From positions 6,010,706 to 6,074,705 of the forward strand of contig CM057151.1 in assembly GCA_029962745.1 (NCBI GenBank): DNA of 64,000 bases, given 5' to 3'. The notes under the pieces are model-generated. The model saw only the letters and a program-made list of their open reading frames with translations, was not told where the DNA came from and ran no database searches. This document shows positions 1 to 13,478 of this stretch, piece after piece; within the stretch, counting starts at the first letter, position 1; each line of letters starts with the position of its first letter. The translations under genes and the position numbers were made by a program. Source of the stretch: Echinometra lucunter (Eukaryota > Echinodermata > Echinoidea > Camarodonta > Echinometridae).

Positions 1-746
1 TAAGGAACAAAAATATGTACCATATTTTATACAGGTAGCGATTTAAAATTTCGAAGTAACAAGATCATGAAGATAGGAAGCTTTTGTACAAGGAAGTTTA
101 TGTGCAAAAGAGGTTATTGCTCAAAACCTTTCAAAGAATTCTTGAAAAGGACTGAAGTTTTGAGCAACAATGAATGTTTTTACACAAACAGAAACATAGA
201 AAACATACCTCTTTAAAATCTCTGCCAGTATATATTGAAGTATAATCGCCTAATTAACATGATTTTATGTTAATTTTCTTTTCAAATTCTCCATTTTTTT
301 TAGACTTCTGCACTAATGCTATAAGCCTTTACAGAGTCATATTTTTCAAGTACAAGGTTAAAATCGTAAATATAAAATCATGGTTTGCAACCCAGACTGG
401 ATGGGGATCTTTAATTTCATCAAGTTTAACATGCAATAACGATTATTATGAAGCCTTTGGACAGGAATGGTCACTTGTCTGTGACTTCCCTTCTCTCTCT
501 CTCCGGTCAGGCGTCAGACATGGGCGCATCAATTCTCTTCAGCTACTTCGTCTGTTTCCGCCTCTGTCTCCGAAAACGACTTCTTTAAGGAGACTTAATT
601 TGGCGCGAATTGGTGATGGCATTAACTGCGTGTACTCATTTCCCTGCAAGCTTGGTTGACTTAATTCATACAAATTTGACTGGCGTGGTGAATAGGTGGA
701 TATTTGTTTACTTCGTCAGAGAGAAACAGAGAGAGACACATACACA

Positions 747-750
<4 letters not shown>

Positions 751-791
<41 letters not shown>
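751..791. repeat. (GA)n microsatellite ending in a G run
   Basis: Continuous GA dinucleotides followed by GGGGGGG. More GA-rich blocks follow at 872-945 and 2010-2045. Confidence 0.95.
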
Positions 792-1304
792 ATAAATACA
801 AAATGAGAGAAAATGCATAGTTATAAGCGAGATATTAAAAGTAAAGGGAAATAGAAGGATGGGAAGGTGGAGAGAGAGAGAGATTGAAAGAGATAGAGAA
901 AGTGAAAGAAAACGAGACTGAAAGCGAGAGAGAGAGAGAGAGAGGGTGGAAAAACATAATTGCTACATAGGGAAAATATACAACAGGTGAAGTAAATGGA
1001 GGAGAAGGGATGCTATAATATAAAGAAGCTGACAAGCGAGCTAGGAGAAAGTTAAAACGCGAAAATTTCAGGTAATTCCAAAATTACGAATGACAAGTTC
1101 TGTTCCTGACCTCGATAAACGAGTGGCGACACAGTAACTTTAAAGTCGCCTTCGCTAAATTTCAGAGTATAATTTCATTAAACCAAATTTTAGTGCAAAA
1201 TCATGGCATCCTCTTATAATTTTGCGAAAGTCTCGTATGCAATAACTTAAAGAATTTATCCATGAATATTTTACAACATGCAGTCTGTCATATTTTTCTC
1301 ACCA

Positions 1305-1554
1305 CACAGTAAAACGCTTTATACAACCTGGTTTACTACATGAAATGATCAGGTATTGTTAAAAATTTTCAACAACTGTTCAAAGTTTTAAACAGTAATG
1401 TTCAATTTTTGATATTAATTGTTCAAAAAAACTGAACATTGTTGTTTAACTTTTTAAACACTTGTTTAAACTTTTAAACAATACCTGATCAGTTCATATA
1501 GTAAACCAGGTTGTATGAAATTTATACAAGTTGTTTAATTTTATTTTTACTGTG
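1305..1554. mobile_element. MITE-like inverted-repeat element
   Basis: The outer ends are CACAGTAAAA and TTTTACTGTG. Nested inside is a longer inverted repeat, ACAACCTGGTTTACTA on the left and TAGTAAACCAGGTTGT on the right, each followed inward by the TGATCAGGTATTGTT motif or its complement. The interior is built of TTCAA/TTTAAAC words. It has no coding capacity. A target duplication is not clear. Confidence 0.7.
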
Positions 1555-1854
1555 CATGATGTCTTGCTTTGATATAATGTTTGCTATCTATTCTTGTGTA
1601 TGGGATTTATTTTGGTTAAACTCTCGTTAAAGCAGAAACCAAATAAAAGAAAAAGAAATCAAACACATTGTCAATGTTGTCAAGTTGCACAAACAGCGAG
1701 GTCTCGTAGCCTCTCCATTAAAAGGACTGATTTGGACGGGCTTGTTTAAAAATTGTACTGAATGCAAGTCATTATCTAACAAGTCCAAGTGTAAACACCC
1801 TTTCATGTTCAGTCAAATGTTGAAGTTGATTTACGTCTATACTTAAAACAACAA

Positions 1855-1905
1855 AAACAGCAACAACAACAACAACAACAACAAAAACAACAACAACAAA
1901 CAAAC
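1855..1905. repeat. (CAA)n microsatellite
   Basis: Mostly CAA trinucleotides interrupted by AAAA and CAAA units. Confidence 0.9.
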
Positions 1906-4900
1906 AAAAGAACGCCTGAAATGTTTCATCTAATAAAAAGAGTGAGGCGGATAGAAAAATAGAGATGGAGGGAGACAATGAGAGAGAAAGGGCTAGGGGA
2001 AGGAAGGGGATAGAGAGAGAGTGAGAGAGTAAGAGAGAGAGGACAGAAGAGTGGAATGGTATTTAAAAATTATAAGTGTTGTCGCGACACTCCTCTTGTC
2101 TTTTTTATGAAACGGCACCGAGGCGCCACCTCGTCCTTAGTAGAGGTACATTAGAGGGCCATGATAATATTCGGTCACTGCCCAGACTAACAAGCCATTG
2201 TCACAAAAAATATTTACTGCTCTTCCTTTTGTCGCTGACCGCAAACTTAGGGTGGAGATTCACATAAGATAAATGGAAGGAAATTATATGATGTCGGGAG
2301 AGTTGGTTCAACCTCCAAAATAGATTTGAAGCATGACCAGGGATCTCCCTTTGATGAATGATTAGGTCATTGAAAGCCAGAATAGTTGTAGTGCGGAAAG
2401 TCAAACCAAAAACTCTTCCGATGGAATAAAGACCGAGGCAAGATTTTGCCGTCGGAACGATGTCTGATCATCCATCGAGAGTGGTATGCAGAATAAATGT
2501 CTCTTGTGCAGTGTAACAAGTTAGACTGTCCGAATCAAATATGATTGAAACGATGATTTATATATTGGCATTAAGGTTTTCTGTCGCCTTACCTCATTAC
2601 TTAAGGATAATGCGAGTAGGATGAGCGTGTCATAATTATCAATACATAGTGATGGAGGATGTTGATAATGAGTTGACGTAGAGCATATGGGCTTTCCCAA
2701 TTTTCTTTCATAACAACATTATGCGTCACGTGAAATTTCAAAGAACTGCTTGAAATACATGTGCTTGCATAGATTGGTTACGTTATTTGTGTAAGAACTG
2801 GAATTCCATCCAATTTAGGATAATAGTAAGTAATCAATTAAAGAACAGGCTTTTGTTTGTGATTTAAAGAATTCCACTTCTATCAAACACGATTTATTGT
2901 TTACTAATACAACATTCTACGGTGAACCGTTGTTTTCGTCGAAGCTATTTAAAGTGCTTAGACATCATTGTATCGTAAAACCGTTTTAATGGTGTAATTC
3001 TTTTTTCTTTTTTTTTTTATCGTGACCAGTTTGGAAGCCTAATTTTTGCTACTCTTTCCCATTATTGTTCCCTTAATTCCCCAAGAATTTTCCAAATGGA
3101 GATTTGCTCATGTAAAAATATTTCTTCTGTGAATGAGGCCTATGTTCCATATGAAATGTGACTGGTTATTATTATGGTCAAAAAAGCTAAAACATTTGAA
3201 TTTTAGAAAATACAAGCGTTCAAGAAGTTTTATGACTATATGCTGTAAACATTTCGTAATGTATCCACAAAATAAATCGGATTTTTTTTCTCGATACATT
3301 TAAAAACTTCATCGTCTGAGGAAATGGGGACGTCAACTTTCAAAATCTAGAATCAATTAACTTTTTGCCAACTGTTGTTGTCGACTATAAGCCAGTTCGT
3401 AGATACAATTTGAGCATGCGCAGATAAAGGTCATTTGTACCAAAAATCTAAAATCCACCGACATGAATTCTTGATATGTGCTAATTATTGTGTACCCATG
3501 GTGCATTCCATGATACCCAGGTGGAAGTATTCTTTTCAAAAGGGGAAATAAAAACTATTCATGAGGCACCTCAGTCACTTTGGGAGTGACTATTCAAGTG
3601 TATAAAAAAGGACCTCTCCATGTTTAAAATATCTATGGATATTTTGGGGTCATTTGTGACATGAGCTAACTACGAACTGGCTTATTGTCACAATCGCCCA
3701 GTTTAGATTAATCAATCGTCATAATTAGTTTTCTCCTTTACAAGAGTACCAGGAAACCTGAAAACGGTTAGGATACGTATAGTGATATCTATCATGTCTA
3801 TCGCATAATCATCAGCATCAATACAGCAGAAAGGATATAAGAATTCACAGAAAATATCAAAAGAATAATTGTCATTATTTTTCCCTACAAATTAATTCAG
3901 CAGGCAAAGTGTTGATTATGAAGTGCCTAGAAATTGTGATTATAATAGAAAACTGAAATGAAATATACGTTTATTGATTCGTCTCGCTTTCCGCGTGCCA
4001 AACACCACCATCCCTGTTTGACTTTAAAATGCCGACGTCACAATGGACTACTCTACATGGATGTTAGATGTTCATTATCACCGACCCTGTGTAAATATCA
4101 CCACCGTATGGCCGCTATCGAGCTGGCTGTATGAGAGAACATTCTCATGATGACGTCATCATGTCCTTAAAGTGCAGGCAACCCTCTCTGGTAAACAACA
4201 TGGCGAATCCGTTGGCATTGATTTTCATTTTGAGACGTACATTTCTATGAAGAGGGTGCTGAGAAGGGGTCTCGGCGTCTGAATGAGGGGTCAAACAGTT
4301 TCTGATGTTAGGTGCTGCGGGATAGAGAGATAGAGTTAGAAGGAAATAGAATGAATTATGCAGATATCATGAATTCTCAAGAGGATTCTTGACATTTGGC
4401 AACACATCTTTTGGGATCTCGTCATCTATAAATGACTTTCCCCTTTATTCCTTTCTTTTTTCTTTTATTCCAATTTCTACCATTTCGATGTTGTTTCGTT
4501 CCTGTTTCAAATTTTTACCATTGAAACGTTTCATTTCACTACAAAGAAAAACTTTAATGTATCCATCTAGATGTAAAAAAAAATGATTTTAAAAGGTTAT
4601 TCATGTCTTGCCTACTGAATTAATTTAACTTGAGAGGAAAGTGTCACAGAGTCTGGGGTGGGAGGAGTCAAAACATCGTATTCGTATTCTCATCGTATTC
4701 TCACTTTTCTGGGTAAGATGTGTCCTCGTGCGGCCCCCCCCCCCCCCGCCCCAATTTACAGTTCAGTCAAGAAGAGTATTATTCTAGCATGCTAGAGTCC
4801 ATGAGTCTAGTAAGTGATCAACTAGGATGTGAAAAGAGGACGCCATGCCACAAGTCCCCCCCCCCTTCCCCTGTGTTCTCACAAGTTCTTCTTACAGTCA

Positions 4901-7900
4901 GACAGCCAGGGAGGAAGGGGGGGGGGGGGTAATTGCCGTCCGTAATCACGGTTATAGATTGCTGGATTCTACGGAGTGTGATAGTACAATATTATAAATC
5001 TATAGAAGGAATTAGTTTGCTGACATGTTCACTTTGTCGAGTTATTCAATACGGCTGACCTCATGTCATCTATACGTATACCCTTTGCCCCCCCCCCCCC
5101 CTCTCTCTCACTCACTCTCCCTTCCTCCCTCCATCCCTCCTTCCATCTTCCTCTTTCTCTACATCCCTAAGCTACATCCTCTTCACTTTTTCTCTATCTC
5201 TTTCTTTTTCTCTCACCCCGAGGAAAATTTCACCATCGGAATATTCTTTCTTTTACCTCAAATACAACAAACAGAACCCTCTTTGCTCATCAATCCATCT
5301 TAATTTCCAGCGTCATCACCTTATTACAAGGGCATTTACACCTCTGTATAGTCACAATTTAGTTAGCGATGCCATTAATATTCAAATTGCTATGAAAATC
5401 ACACATTAATGCACGCGTAAGATGATATAGTGCATGCGATTAAGTAAAGGGTCTGAGCAAAGCAAAGCATGTTGTCTGACGGTGATGGGATGAGTCACGA
5501 TTATGGGTCTTCCTAAAAAGATTTCAGGTGTGTTTCAAGGTTGGATGATATCCATAATGAGCAGAGGGACCCAAAGAGGGTAACTGCACTTTTATGCAAT
5601 CATTATACCCCAAAGTGCGATCAGAATGTACTCCGTGCATAGTACCCACGGGGAGTGCGTGTCTGTGTTCGTGGGGAGGGGGGGGGGGGGAGTGAAACCC
5701 CTCTCGATTTGTCTTTTTCAAGGATTTTTTTTCTTTCCCTTTTTCGGGATTTTTTTTTTTCTCTCACTTTTTCGGGAATTTTGATCCAGGAAAAAAAAAA
5801 TTACTTTGGTTCAGGTACGCCCCTGCGCCAGTCAATCAGAACCAAACTTCCGATAGCTCACTATCTTTCTTAATTTTTTTTACTCTATAGCTCTTATCTC
5901 ATTTTGGTCTTCACAAATTCTCTGACTTGTCCCTGCTTCCTCTATCTGCCTGAGCAAAGACCTCTCATACCTGTCATTGTTACTCAAGTTAACGAATCTT
6001 GTCTAGCATACATTTAAAAGGCCTTTTTACTCTTAGCCTTTGTTTTTCCCCTTTCTTTTATGAAAGGGGTTAAAGAAAGGGGATGCAGATTCCAGTATGA
6101 ACCTGTCAAGATGTGTTACTGCTGATCATAGTATAGAGATATTTTAATTCATTTTCTATAGATATCACGAGGTTTATGAAACGTGTGACCATGTATGACG
6201 GTATGACCAGAGTATATATCATCATTATAGTTATATTCAAATGTTAATGTTGGTGATATCTTAATCTCTGGCGATTCGGGTATTGATTTATAAATGACAT
6301 GGTTTAGGGGCATGATGGAATTTGTTGTAGAATAAGACATAGTATGCTGACAGATCTATGCAGAAAGAACACAAGTATATTTTTGTACTACAGGGATGGT
6401 CTCCTTTGTATTTCCGTTGTATACTATTTAAAATTTAGAGGTCACGTAAGGTGTTTGAAAATCAAGAAAATTAGAAAAATATCTCTAAGGATTGACCCTT
6501 TTCTGTTATTTCTGTCACTCTCTGGACACCAATGGCTCGACTTTGGTTAAGCTGGGGGGGGGGGGGCGGCGCATTGGAAACATGCAAAGAGTGGGGAGAG
6601 GCAAAATGCAAATCGACAAGGCAGCCGATAAAGTATATGGTCCGAAAGAAAGATTCACCACCCCATATTTTTATCCGCTGCTTTAGATGTTTTGTCTATT
6701 TCCCTTCACCCCCCCCCCCCCCTTCTTGCCATTCATGAGGGGCAGGGCCCCTTCCCTCGCCCCACCTTATACGCTGATTCTGCTGGGTGCGGTCAGCCAA
6801 GGGGGATACGGTTTGGGGCAAGGGATCAGGTAGAGTGAGGACAAAACCGCGGATCATCTTGAAGAAGATGGTGATAGACGAAGTATAAGTACATTGAAAT
6901 GTAAATGTGTGCCATTTTATGACTCACTGTATGTTGATTACGATGATGTAAGAGATGCATACCTGTCCGAGCTATAGCGGTAAGCCCTTGTGAGGGTATA
7001 ATGTGCATGAGGCTATGTGTGTGCATGTACCTGGGAAATTATGCATTCCCGCTCAAACATGTCCAGTTTGCCCAAGCTAGTCTCAAAACAGATGCTCCAT
7101 TTAAACTCACACCTCGGTCAGTCAGTATGTTTCAATCTATATACACTCAGATTCTTCGTGTTTTCTTCGTCTTTCCTAAGAATTTGGGTCACACGTTTCA
7201 ATAATATGCAATGATAAAATTAAATTTCTATCAGTGATAATATAATAACATGCAATTTATGTTTAATAAATCATTTTGTAGCAGTGATTGAAGAACTTCA
7301 AACAGAAGAGGTTTGAATAAAACAATTACTATTATTTACTTTGATATAATATTTTAACATGTGAAATACGTAAATTCGAAATTCGAAGTGATGTGTCATT
7401 TACACATCAGTCTCGATCTTCTCTATTTCAAAGAAGGAATAGGCCTTTAGGTATAGCAATCAAGGAGTGTTGAATTCCATCTTTCAAGGAAATTAATCTG
7501 ATGTGAGGAGGTGATGGCAAAGGAATTCGTGAGAGGTTTTGCTTTAGCAATCTTACAGACTACACTGACCACTACTTAATTATTAAATCCTTAAGCTTCC
7601 CTTCTCGCGGACTCTGTCTCCTTAATTTCTTCTCTTTAATCCAGTCACACAAACTTGTTCACAAAAACACTTCCAAATCAATTTATGAAGCTAAAGTTTA
7701 TGATTTTAAGTCAGATTGTCTGAGCACCTTCCAGAAGAATTAAATAGAACAAAGTTATCAGACTTTCGTTGACAGGAGGCAGTTCCCCAGCGAATCAAGA
7801 AAGTGTAGATATTCAAACGCGGGTAGGGAAAGGCAAAGGGGTAGGCCGGAAGTCACAGACGGGAAATGAATCATGGGAATGGGCATCGCCCACCATATAT

Positions 7901-8622
7901 TTATCGCATTCTGAAGTTTCCCCTTCTTTCTGTTTACTGGATATTTCATGACATTTCTCTGCCACACTTTGCTGTTCTTTGACTTTTACTGGGATTAGAG
8001 ATGGCAAAATGAACTAATTGAGGCTTGATCTAAGTCATGTGTTACCTGTCATTTTCCATAAAATCCAAATTGATTTGTTTCTTATGACAGCGAGTAGAAG
8101 AGATGATAGACAAGCATGATTTAGTACTTTCCCCAAGTGATATCACAGCCATGTTATTAAACGATGAAGACAATAGTGTAGATTCATTTAAGATAATTTT
8201 TCTGTCAATATTGCATGGTTTTCGACCATTACGTCGAAAGAAGGGCGAAAAGTCAACAATGTATTAACAAAATGCCCATCACGAAAAGCATCACAAAATC
8301 GGTAGAAATATGATGAAAATATAAATGCAAAGTTGCTGCGTGTTTAGGCATATAGTAATTATTTCCTGGGCTTACTATATTTGATAATAGTACAGTTCGA
8401 TAATAATGAATAATGGAAATGGTATCATAAAACGCATGTTCCGTAGTGTTCAAGTATACATCTAAATATAATTATTTGCATTAACATTCTGTAGGATTAT
8501 CCTATTACCATCACTTTTATACCTCAAAATTTATTAATTATTTAATGGTATTCATACGCATGATACGATGAAGCACATTTCTCATGTTTCTCTACATGTA
8601 GTAAAACCTATAGCCTATAACC

Positions 8623-8836
8623 TACACTGTAAAAATTGCTGTAGGACTTTACAGTAAATAACTGGCAGCAGAGTTGCCAGTAATCAACTGTAAATTCAGT
8701 AAATGATGCAGTAAAATACTGTATCATCTGTTAAATGCTCTATTTTACTAGTGTTTACAGTTCTACCGTATAGAATAAACAGTACAATACTGTACAGAAA
8801 TACAGTAAATTAAACAGTAATTTTTCTTACAGTGTA
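8623..8836. mobile_element. MITE with TA flanks
   Basis: The ends CACTGTAAAAATT and AATTTTTCTTACAGTG form an imperfect terminal inverted repeat, flanked by TA on both sides as in Tc1/mariner-type insertions. The interior repeats ACAGTAA/TTACTGT words many times. Non-coding. Confidence 0.72.
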
Positions 8837-9367
8837 CGGTATATGGCTTGCTATAAACGAGTATCACTTTTATTCCTTTGCAGGGAGAATCAAGGAATTT
8901 TACTAAAAATGCATCATTATAAGGCAAGAACTTTGTAAAACAAAATACTAAACTTCCACTCAACCATCATCGAGTTGTTTCTTTCCATCCGCTCCTCTTT
9001 TTTTTTCCAATTTCATTATTTTTCAAATATATATGTATTATTGATTTTTAAAAAGTTTCATTCATTGTATACGTATAATTTCAATTCCATAAAAATTGCG
9101 CGCCATATAGGATGCGGGACCGTGCAAACCCCAGTGCAAACCGCGGATAGTGATCAGATGAACTCTGCTAGTCCATGACATCATGCTTCATCTACATCAT
9201 TCTCCGACACATCACCACTACCAACACCACTACCAACACCACCACCATTATCACCATCACCAATGCCCTTACTTGTATATTCTACCATTTAACATCTCTG
9301 TTCTTCATCAATGTGCGAAGAAAGGGCGGAGAACTATGAATGATGGAAATGTTAAAAGACCGGGGGG

Positions 9368-9537
9368 GGGGGGTGTTTCATAAAGCTGTTCGTGAGTTAC
9401 GAACTACTTTACGCACGACTGGTGATACCTTCTTATGCTACATTTAAATGAATGAGAATCTGATTAGCACCCAAGAACATGTTCCAGTCGTTCTCAAAGT
9501 CGTTCGTAACTTACGAACAGCTTTATGAAACACCCCC
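9368..9537. mobile_element. MITE-like inverted-repeat element
   Basis: The left end GGGTGTTTCATAAAGCTGTT and right end AACAGCTTTATGAAACACCC are perfect reverse complements for 20 bases. The similarity continues inward through TCGT and GTTACGAAC. About 170 bp in total, no coding capacity. The left end abuts a poly-G tract. Confidence 0.75.
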
Positions 9538-10228
9538 TGGCCGATTGAAAGCTCGAACTCAGATCCTAATTCAGTGATCAGGTGATGACGATAAAAATTT
9601 GGGACCATTGAAAAAAATAGTTTTACTGGCAAAAACCGTTGGAGTTTTGGGTAAATGATAATCGTTTGCTTGCCTGGTGCAATACCTATGTTAAGTGCTA
9701 TTTTTTTTTTTTTTACAAACAGCTGTTTCAAAACGAATGGCATATTATTTCTATCAAGATTGTACATATATAAAAGTAGACCAATATCAGATGAGAACTT
9801 CAAATAAAGTTCTTTCCCCTGCAACTTTTTTTCCCCAATTCATTCAAACCGGTCGGTCCAGTTTAACAGAAATTAAAACTTATACCTAACTTAAATAGGT
9901 TCAAATATTTTTTGAAGAAACACTTGACTGATTTGTACTGATGTTAATAATTCACTTTGCCTTTTTTTCATTCTATAACAGTTCAGTTGTATTCATCCCT
10001 CCTGCACAGTTCCGTTGATTATACGTGTAAATATAAATAATATATACTTCCACTCGAAAGGAAAGCTCTTTTTATCTCCTTTTTTTTTTGGGGGGGGGGG
10101 TAATGTTAGCTCATTTGTATATAATGTACATGTTTTCTTTTAAGTAGTTTCTCCCTCTCTAATAATTTCTATGACTGATTAATCTAAATTAATTCTTCAT
10201 AATTTACATCGTCATTATTATTCAATTA

Positions 10229-10403
10229 GGGGATCTACATCACACAAGCTAAGCTTTTTAGTAGATCCCTCCACTTATCATTTTGTCGCCTACCATATTC
10301 ATGTATTCTCTTTGTTGCAGTGTTTGTATATACTTGTACATATTGTTGTAATGTCATTGTAGTGTGGAATCTGAATAAATCAAATTAATCAAAAATCAAA
10401 TAA
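10229..10403 (+). mobile_element. Probable LINE (CR1/L2-like) 3' end
   Basis: A 9-bp stem, GGGATCTAC with GTAGATCCC, encloses a loop containing AAGCTAAGCTTTTT. It is followed by T/A-rich sequence with TTGTATATACTTGTACATAT and a tail of AATAAATCAAATTAATC. This layout, stem-loop then short-repeat tail, is typical of non-LTR retrotransposon 3' ends in marine invertebrates. The 5' extent is not defined. Confidence 0.45.
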
Positions 10404-10548
10404 TGATGGACAAGGTGTTGGAAAAATAGGATTCGTTTGTACAATTTCGGCCCCCTTCACTACCGATTTGAGATAAATCACTAATCATTAATTATCTACT
10501 CATCGAATCAGCTGTATGCCTATTGCTAAAGAGATCAGTATTTCTACG

Positions 10549-10645
10549 CCATCTCTCTCTCTCTCTCCTAATACACACGTATCCTCACACCCACCACACT
10601 CAACACACACACACTTACCCACACACACACACCCTCACACACTCA
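10549..10645. repeat. TC then CA microsatellite block
   Basis: A TCTC run is followed by CACACA/CCACA-rich sequence ending in CTCACACACTCAC. Confidence 0.85.
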
Positions 10646-11849
10646 CGGACACGCACGGTAATTTTCGCGCAAACTGGGATCTTCCAATATTTGATTTGGA
10701 TACGGACCTACGCGCACACAGTGCACTTTCCCTTTCTGAGGTGTTTTTGATGCTTTTATGGTGTAAAAAGAGGTGATCTGAATAGTGCAGTCATGTTTAG
10801 GACTATAATTTGGAATGCTTTGCGAGGCTTTACGCTTATTCGATTATAGTTATGCATTGATACTTCCGCGGATTAGTTCATCGTTGAAATCACGGCCATC
10901 TGTTCAAGACTGGGTGACGAAGATCACACTAGGCTCGGCAAAGCCGTCCTAATGGTGTTTGACGATGTCGACACGCATGTCGTGCTGGTATAATTTCGGG
11001 GCATAATAACATCAACGCATTTCATGAAGTGCTTTGTGTTCAGGCACAATGAATAATATGCTAAATATAATTTTGAACAATGGTTAAAAAAGAAGAAGCT
11101 GTGATCATTTTTATTCAATGTTTAATCACGGTTTGCACATGCCATTCATCATTTTGATAGGAGACTGGAAGCTCTCGAAAAAAACCAGCCCCCCCAAATA
11201 AAACAAAACAAAGGAAGAAAGAGGTTGAGTTAGAAGATTCATTCCTTTCTCATATTGAATCCCCACATCTGTCATACAACCTTTGATATTTCATCCTTTT
11301 CCTTATTATAGATTAGTAGAATATTGTCACTCGCCTCTAAAGTTGGTATCAAAATATCAGTATTGACAAGAGGAAAGGAGTGGTTTGCCATCCCTCGACA
11401 TGAGACTTAATCGCTACATCACCGATTGAGTGACATATCATCGATATCATAATTATTCTTATTTCACTGTTATGGGAAGAAAAAAAAATCCTTTGTCCAT
11501 TCTGGATGCATCTTTTTAGAGGTTGAGCAAATTTGCTGAAAGGTTTGCTCAATTTCTCGCTCCGTGTTTGCACCTCCATCATGAGCTTATAGCTGGTGTG
11601 AGAAAAATGATGGTTAGTAGTCTGTGAAACCGAGCCAGAATATATACAGAAAGGGAGAGAGAGAGAGAGAGAAAGCGAGATCATCCTACCTCATTAAAAT
11701 GCCGAATCTGATTTGACATGCTTGAGGAGATTTTGCTAGGTTTTAATAGTTTTTGCAAAATGATTTTGAAATATTTTCTTCGAAAGAAATCATTGACTTC
11801 AGTCATTATTTTCCTTGCATTCTAGGTGGAGAGAAGCAACGCAAACAAA

Positions 11850-11925
11850 ATCTCTTGCCGGGGATTGAACCAATGATCTTTTCAATAGTCAGAAAAGAAA
11901 TTAAACCATTGTACCACGATACGTC
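11850..11925 (-). repeat. Possible tRNA-derived SINE fragment
   Basis: On the minus strand, TGGTACAATGG fits an internal A box and GGTTCAATCCC fits a B box at a tRNA-like distance. The T stem and acceptor stem do not pair properly, so this is not a functional tRNA. It may be the head of a tRNA-derived SINE, or chance. Confidence 0.25.
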
Positions 11926-11984
11926 TATCAATATCCACTATGCATTGTTTGCATAATGTATATTCATTGTATGATCAATTTTAT

Positions 11985-12136
11985 TTATGACTAGGACGTC
12001 AATTCAAGCTTTGCTTATGACGATCCCTTTTTTCTATATATGATTTTATGTGATTATACATGTTGAAAGATTGTTATAATATTATTGTGTGAGGTATATG
12101 GAAAATAAATAAACATCAATCAATCAATCAATCAAT
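11985..12136 (+). mobile_element. Probable LINE (CR1/L2-like) 3' end with TCAA tail
   Basis: An imperfect stem, AGGACGTCA with TGACGATCCCT, encloses AAGCTTTGCTT, as in the element ending near 10403. It is followed by T/A-rich sequence, AAATAAATAAA and a (TCAA)n tail at 12116-12136. The same arrangement at two sites supports a shared family. Confidence 0.45.
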
Positions 12137-13478
12137 ATGACTAGCCTTATAACTTCAACGGAACCCTTCTTACATCCGATCTTTGGTAGATGATAACCTC
12201 CTCATTCTGACCGAATGGTAAGCCTACATGGTCTATGGGGCCTATGTATTTTTATTACTAATATTTTGTATGGCTATTAAAAGTCATGTACTGAATATGA
12301 TAACAGTCGGTATTTAATCTTTTTGAGCCTTACATAATATTAGGTGTTAATGTAGATGACTTTCAGATCTGTCGGAAACAAGACTACGCCACCAGTTCGG
12401 TGACCAATAAAGAAAAGAATGTTCAGTATATAGGCCGATAGTTTCTGTATAGATATTTGAGGCCTTTAGTTTTTAGGGCTCCCATGAGTCTTCCATTGCT
12501 ATACACACCCCTATAGCATTGTCTTCTGACTGTCTTATTGCTCGTAGTACATTGCAGTATTGGAATCACATCGCAGATGGGGATGGGAAGGGTATGGCGG
12601 AGTCTCCTCCCCATCCACACAAACAAACCCACACACCCACACAATAGTCATGATCCCAAGCACTCATAGAGAGATGGAAAGTGGGATCGACAGAAAAATA
12701 GTCAAGAAAATTGAATTCTTTATCCCGTAACGGGAATGGCCTATCCACTCCCCTCTCCCAGCCATGCCATAGTCGGTCACTCCGCTCCTTCTCTTTTCAT
12801 TGAACTAAATGAAAGTTATCTCCCCCCCCCTTCCATATCTGGCACCACGCTACACCACTGTGTAATGTTATACGGCCGATATCCCACTAGGCGTAGCAAA
12901 GCAGGCGTTAATTTTCCGCCAGGGACAACGGTATTCTCTGATAGGGTTCCATGCTGAGCACAACCAGGTCTGCGAGGCCAAACTAGTGTGGCGTTTACCT
13001 GGCGTGTTACCTGAGTATCAAGTGACGATTTGATTGACGTGCACAGCAGAGCTTCGCCGTGTGGGCCCCTGTAAGGTATGCACGGGGACACCACAGCGCG
13101 CAGCATGCACGTACGGTCTGGAGGTGAGTGTTTCGAGTCCTTCCCGACCCCTTCTCGCTCCCGATTGGAGGGTATGTTATTTAGTCATCCCAACCTTGTC
13201 ACACCCTCGTGTGAGCCGACAAAAAGTAGAGAAAGGGAGTTGAAAGAAGAGAGAGTGAGAAGAGAGTTAGAAAAGAGAAAGAAGAGAGAAAAGAAAATAA
13301 TAGAACACACGACGGGTGCTCATCATCATTTTTGTCCTTGCTTTTGCATCTCGCGAAGAAGGAGGTATGTACTTACCTGGGGACTGGCCGTGAGGTGTAC
13401 ATGCACGTAGGCTATTAAAAGGGGATTCTTCTTCTTTCACTCAACAACCACAATCACTCACTCTCTCTCACTCACTCT

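Larger units (their letters stand above)
1..13478. other. Upstream non-coding region
   Basis: No coding sequence is supported on either strand; the open stretches are short and low-complexity. It contains GA, CAA, TC and CA microsatellites, many G/C tracts (for example 4734-4747, 4917-4929, 5088-5101), three inverted-repeat elements and two probable LINE tails. The stretch 12840-13200 is more GC-rich, with a good donor-like CTGGAG/GTGAGTG at 13124, but no recognisable exon. Confidence 0.6.

Noticed and set aside
267..659. 130-codon forward open frame near the window start
   Set aside because: No recognisable motif, mixed low-complexity serine/leucine composition, no splice or promoter context.
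11850..11925. Functional tRNA gene on the minus strand
   Set aside because: A and B box matches are present but the T stem and acceptor stem do not pair; retained only as a possible SINE fragment.
13360..13410. U1 snRNA-like 5' end (GTACTTACCTGG)
   Set aside because: Only about the first 12 bases match; the following sequence lacks the U1 stem-loops and no Sm site is seen. On the minus strand the same bases read as a splice donor (CAGGTAAGTAC), also without a supported exon.
12816..13410. Overlapping 70-110-codon open frames on both strands
   Set aside because: They reflect a GC-rich stretch with few stop codons; no domain, and no consistent exon structure.
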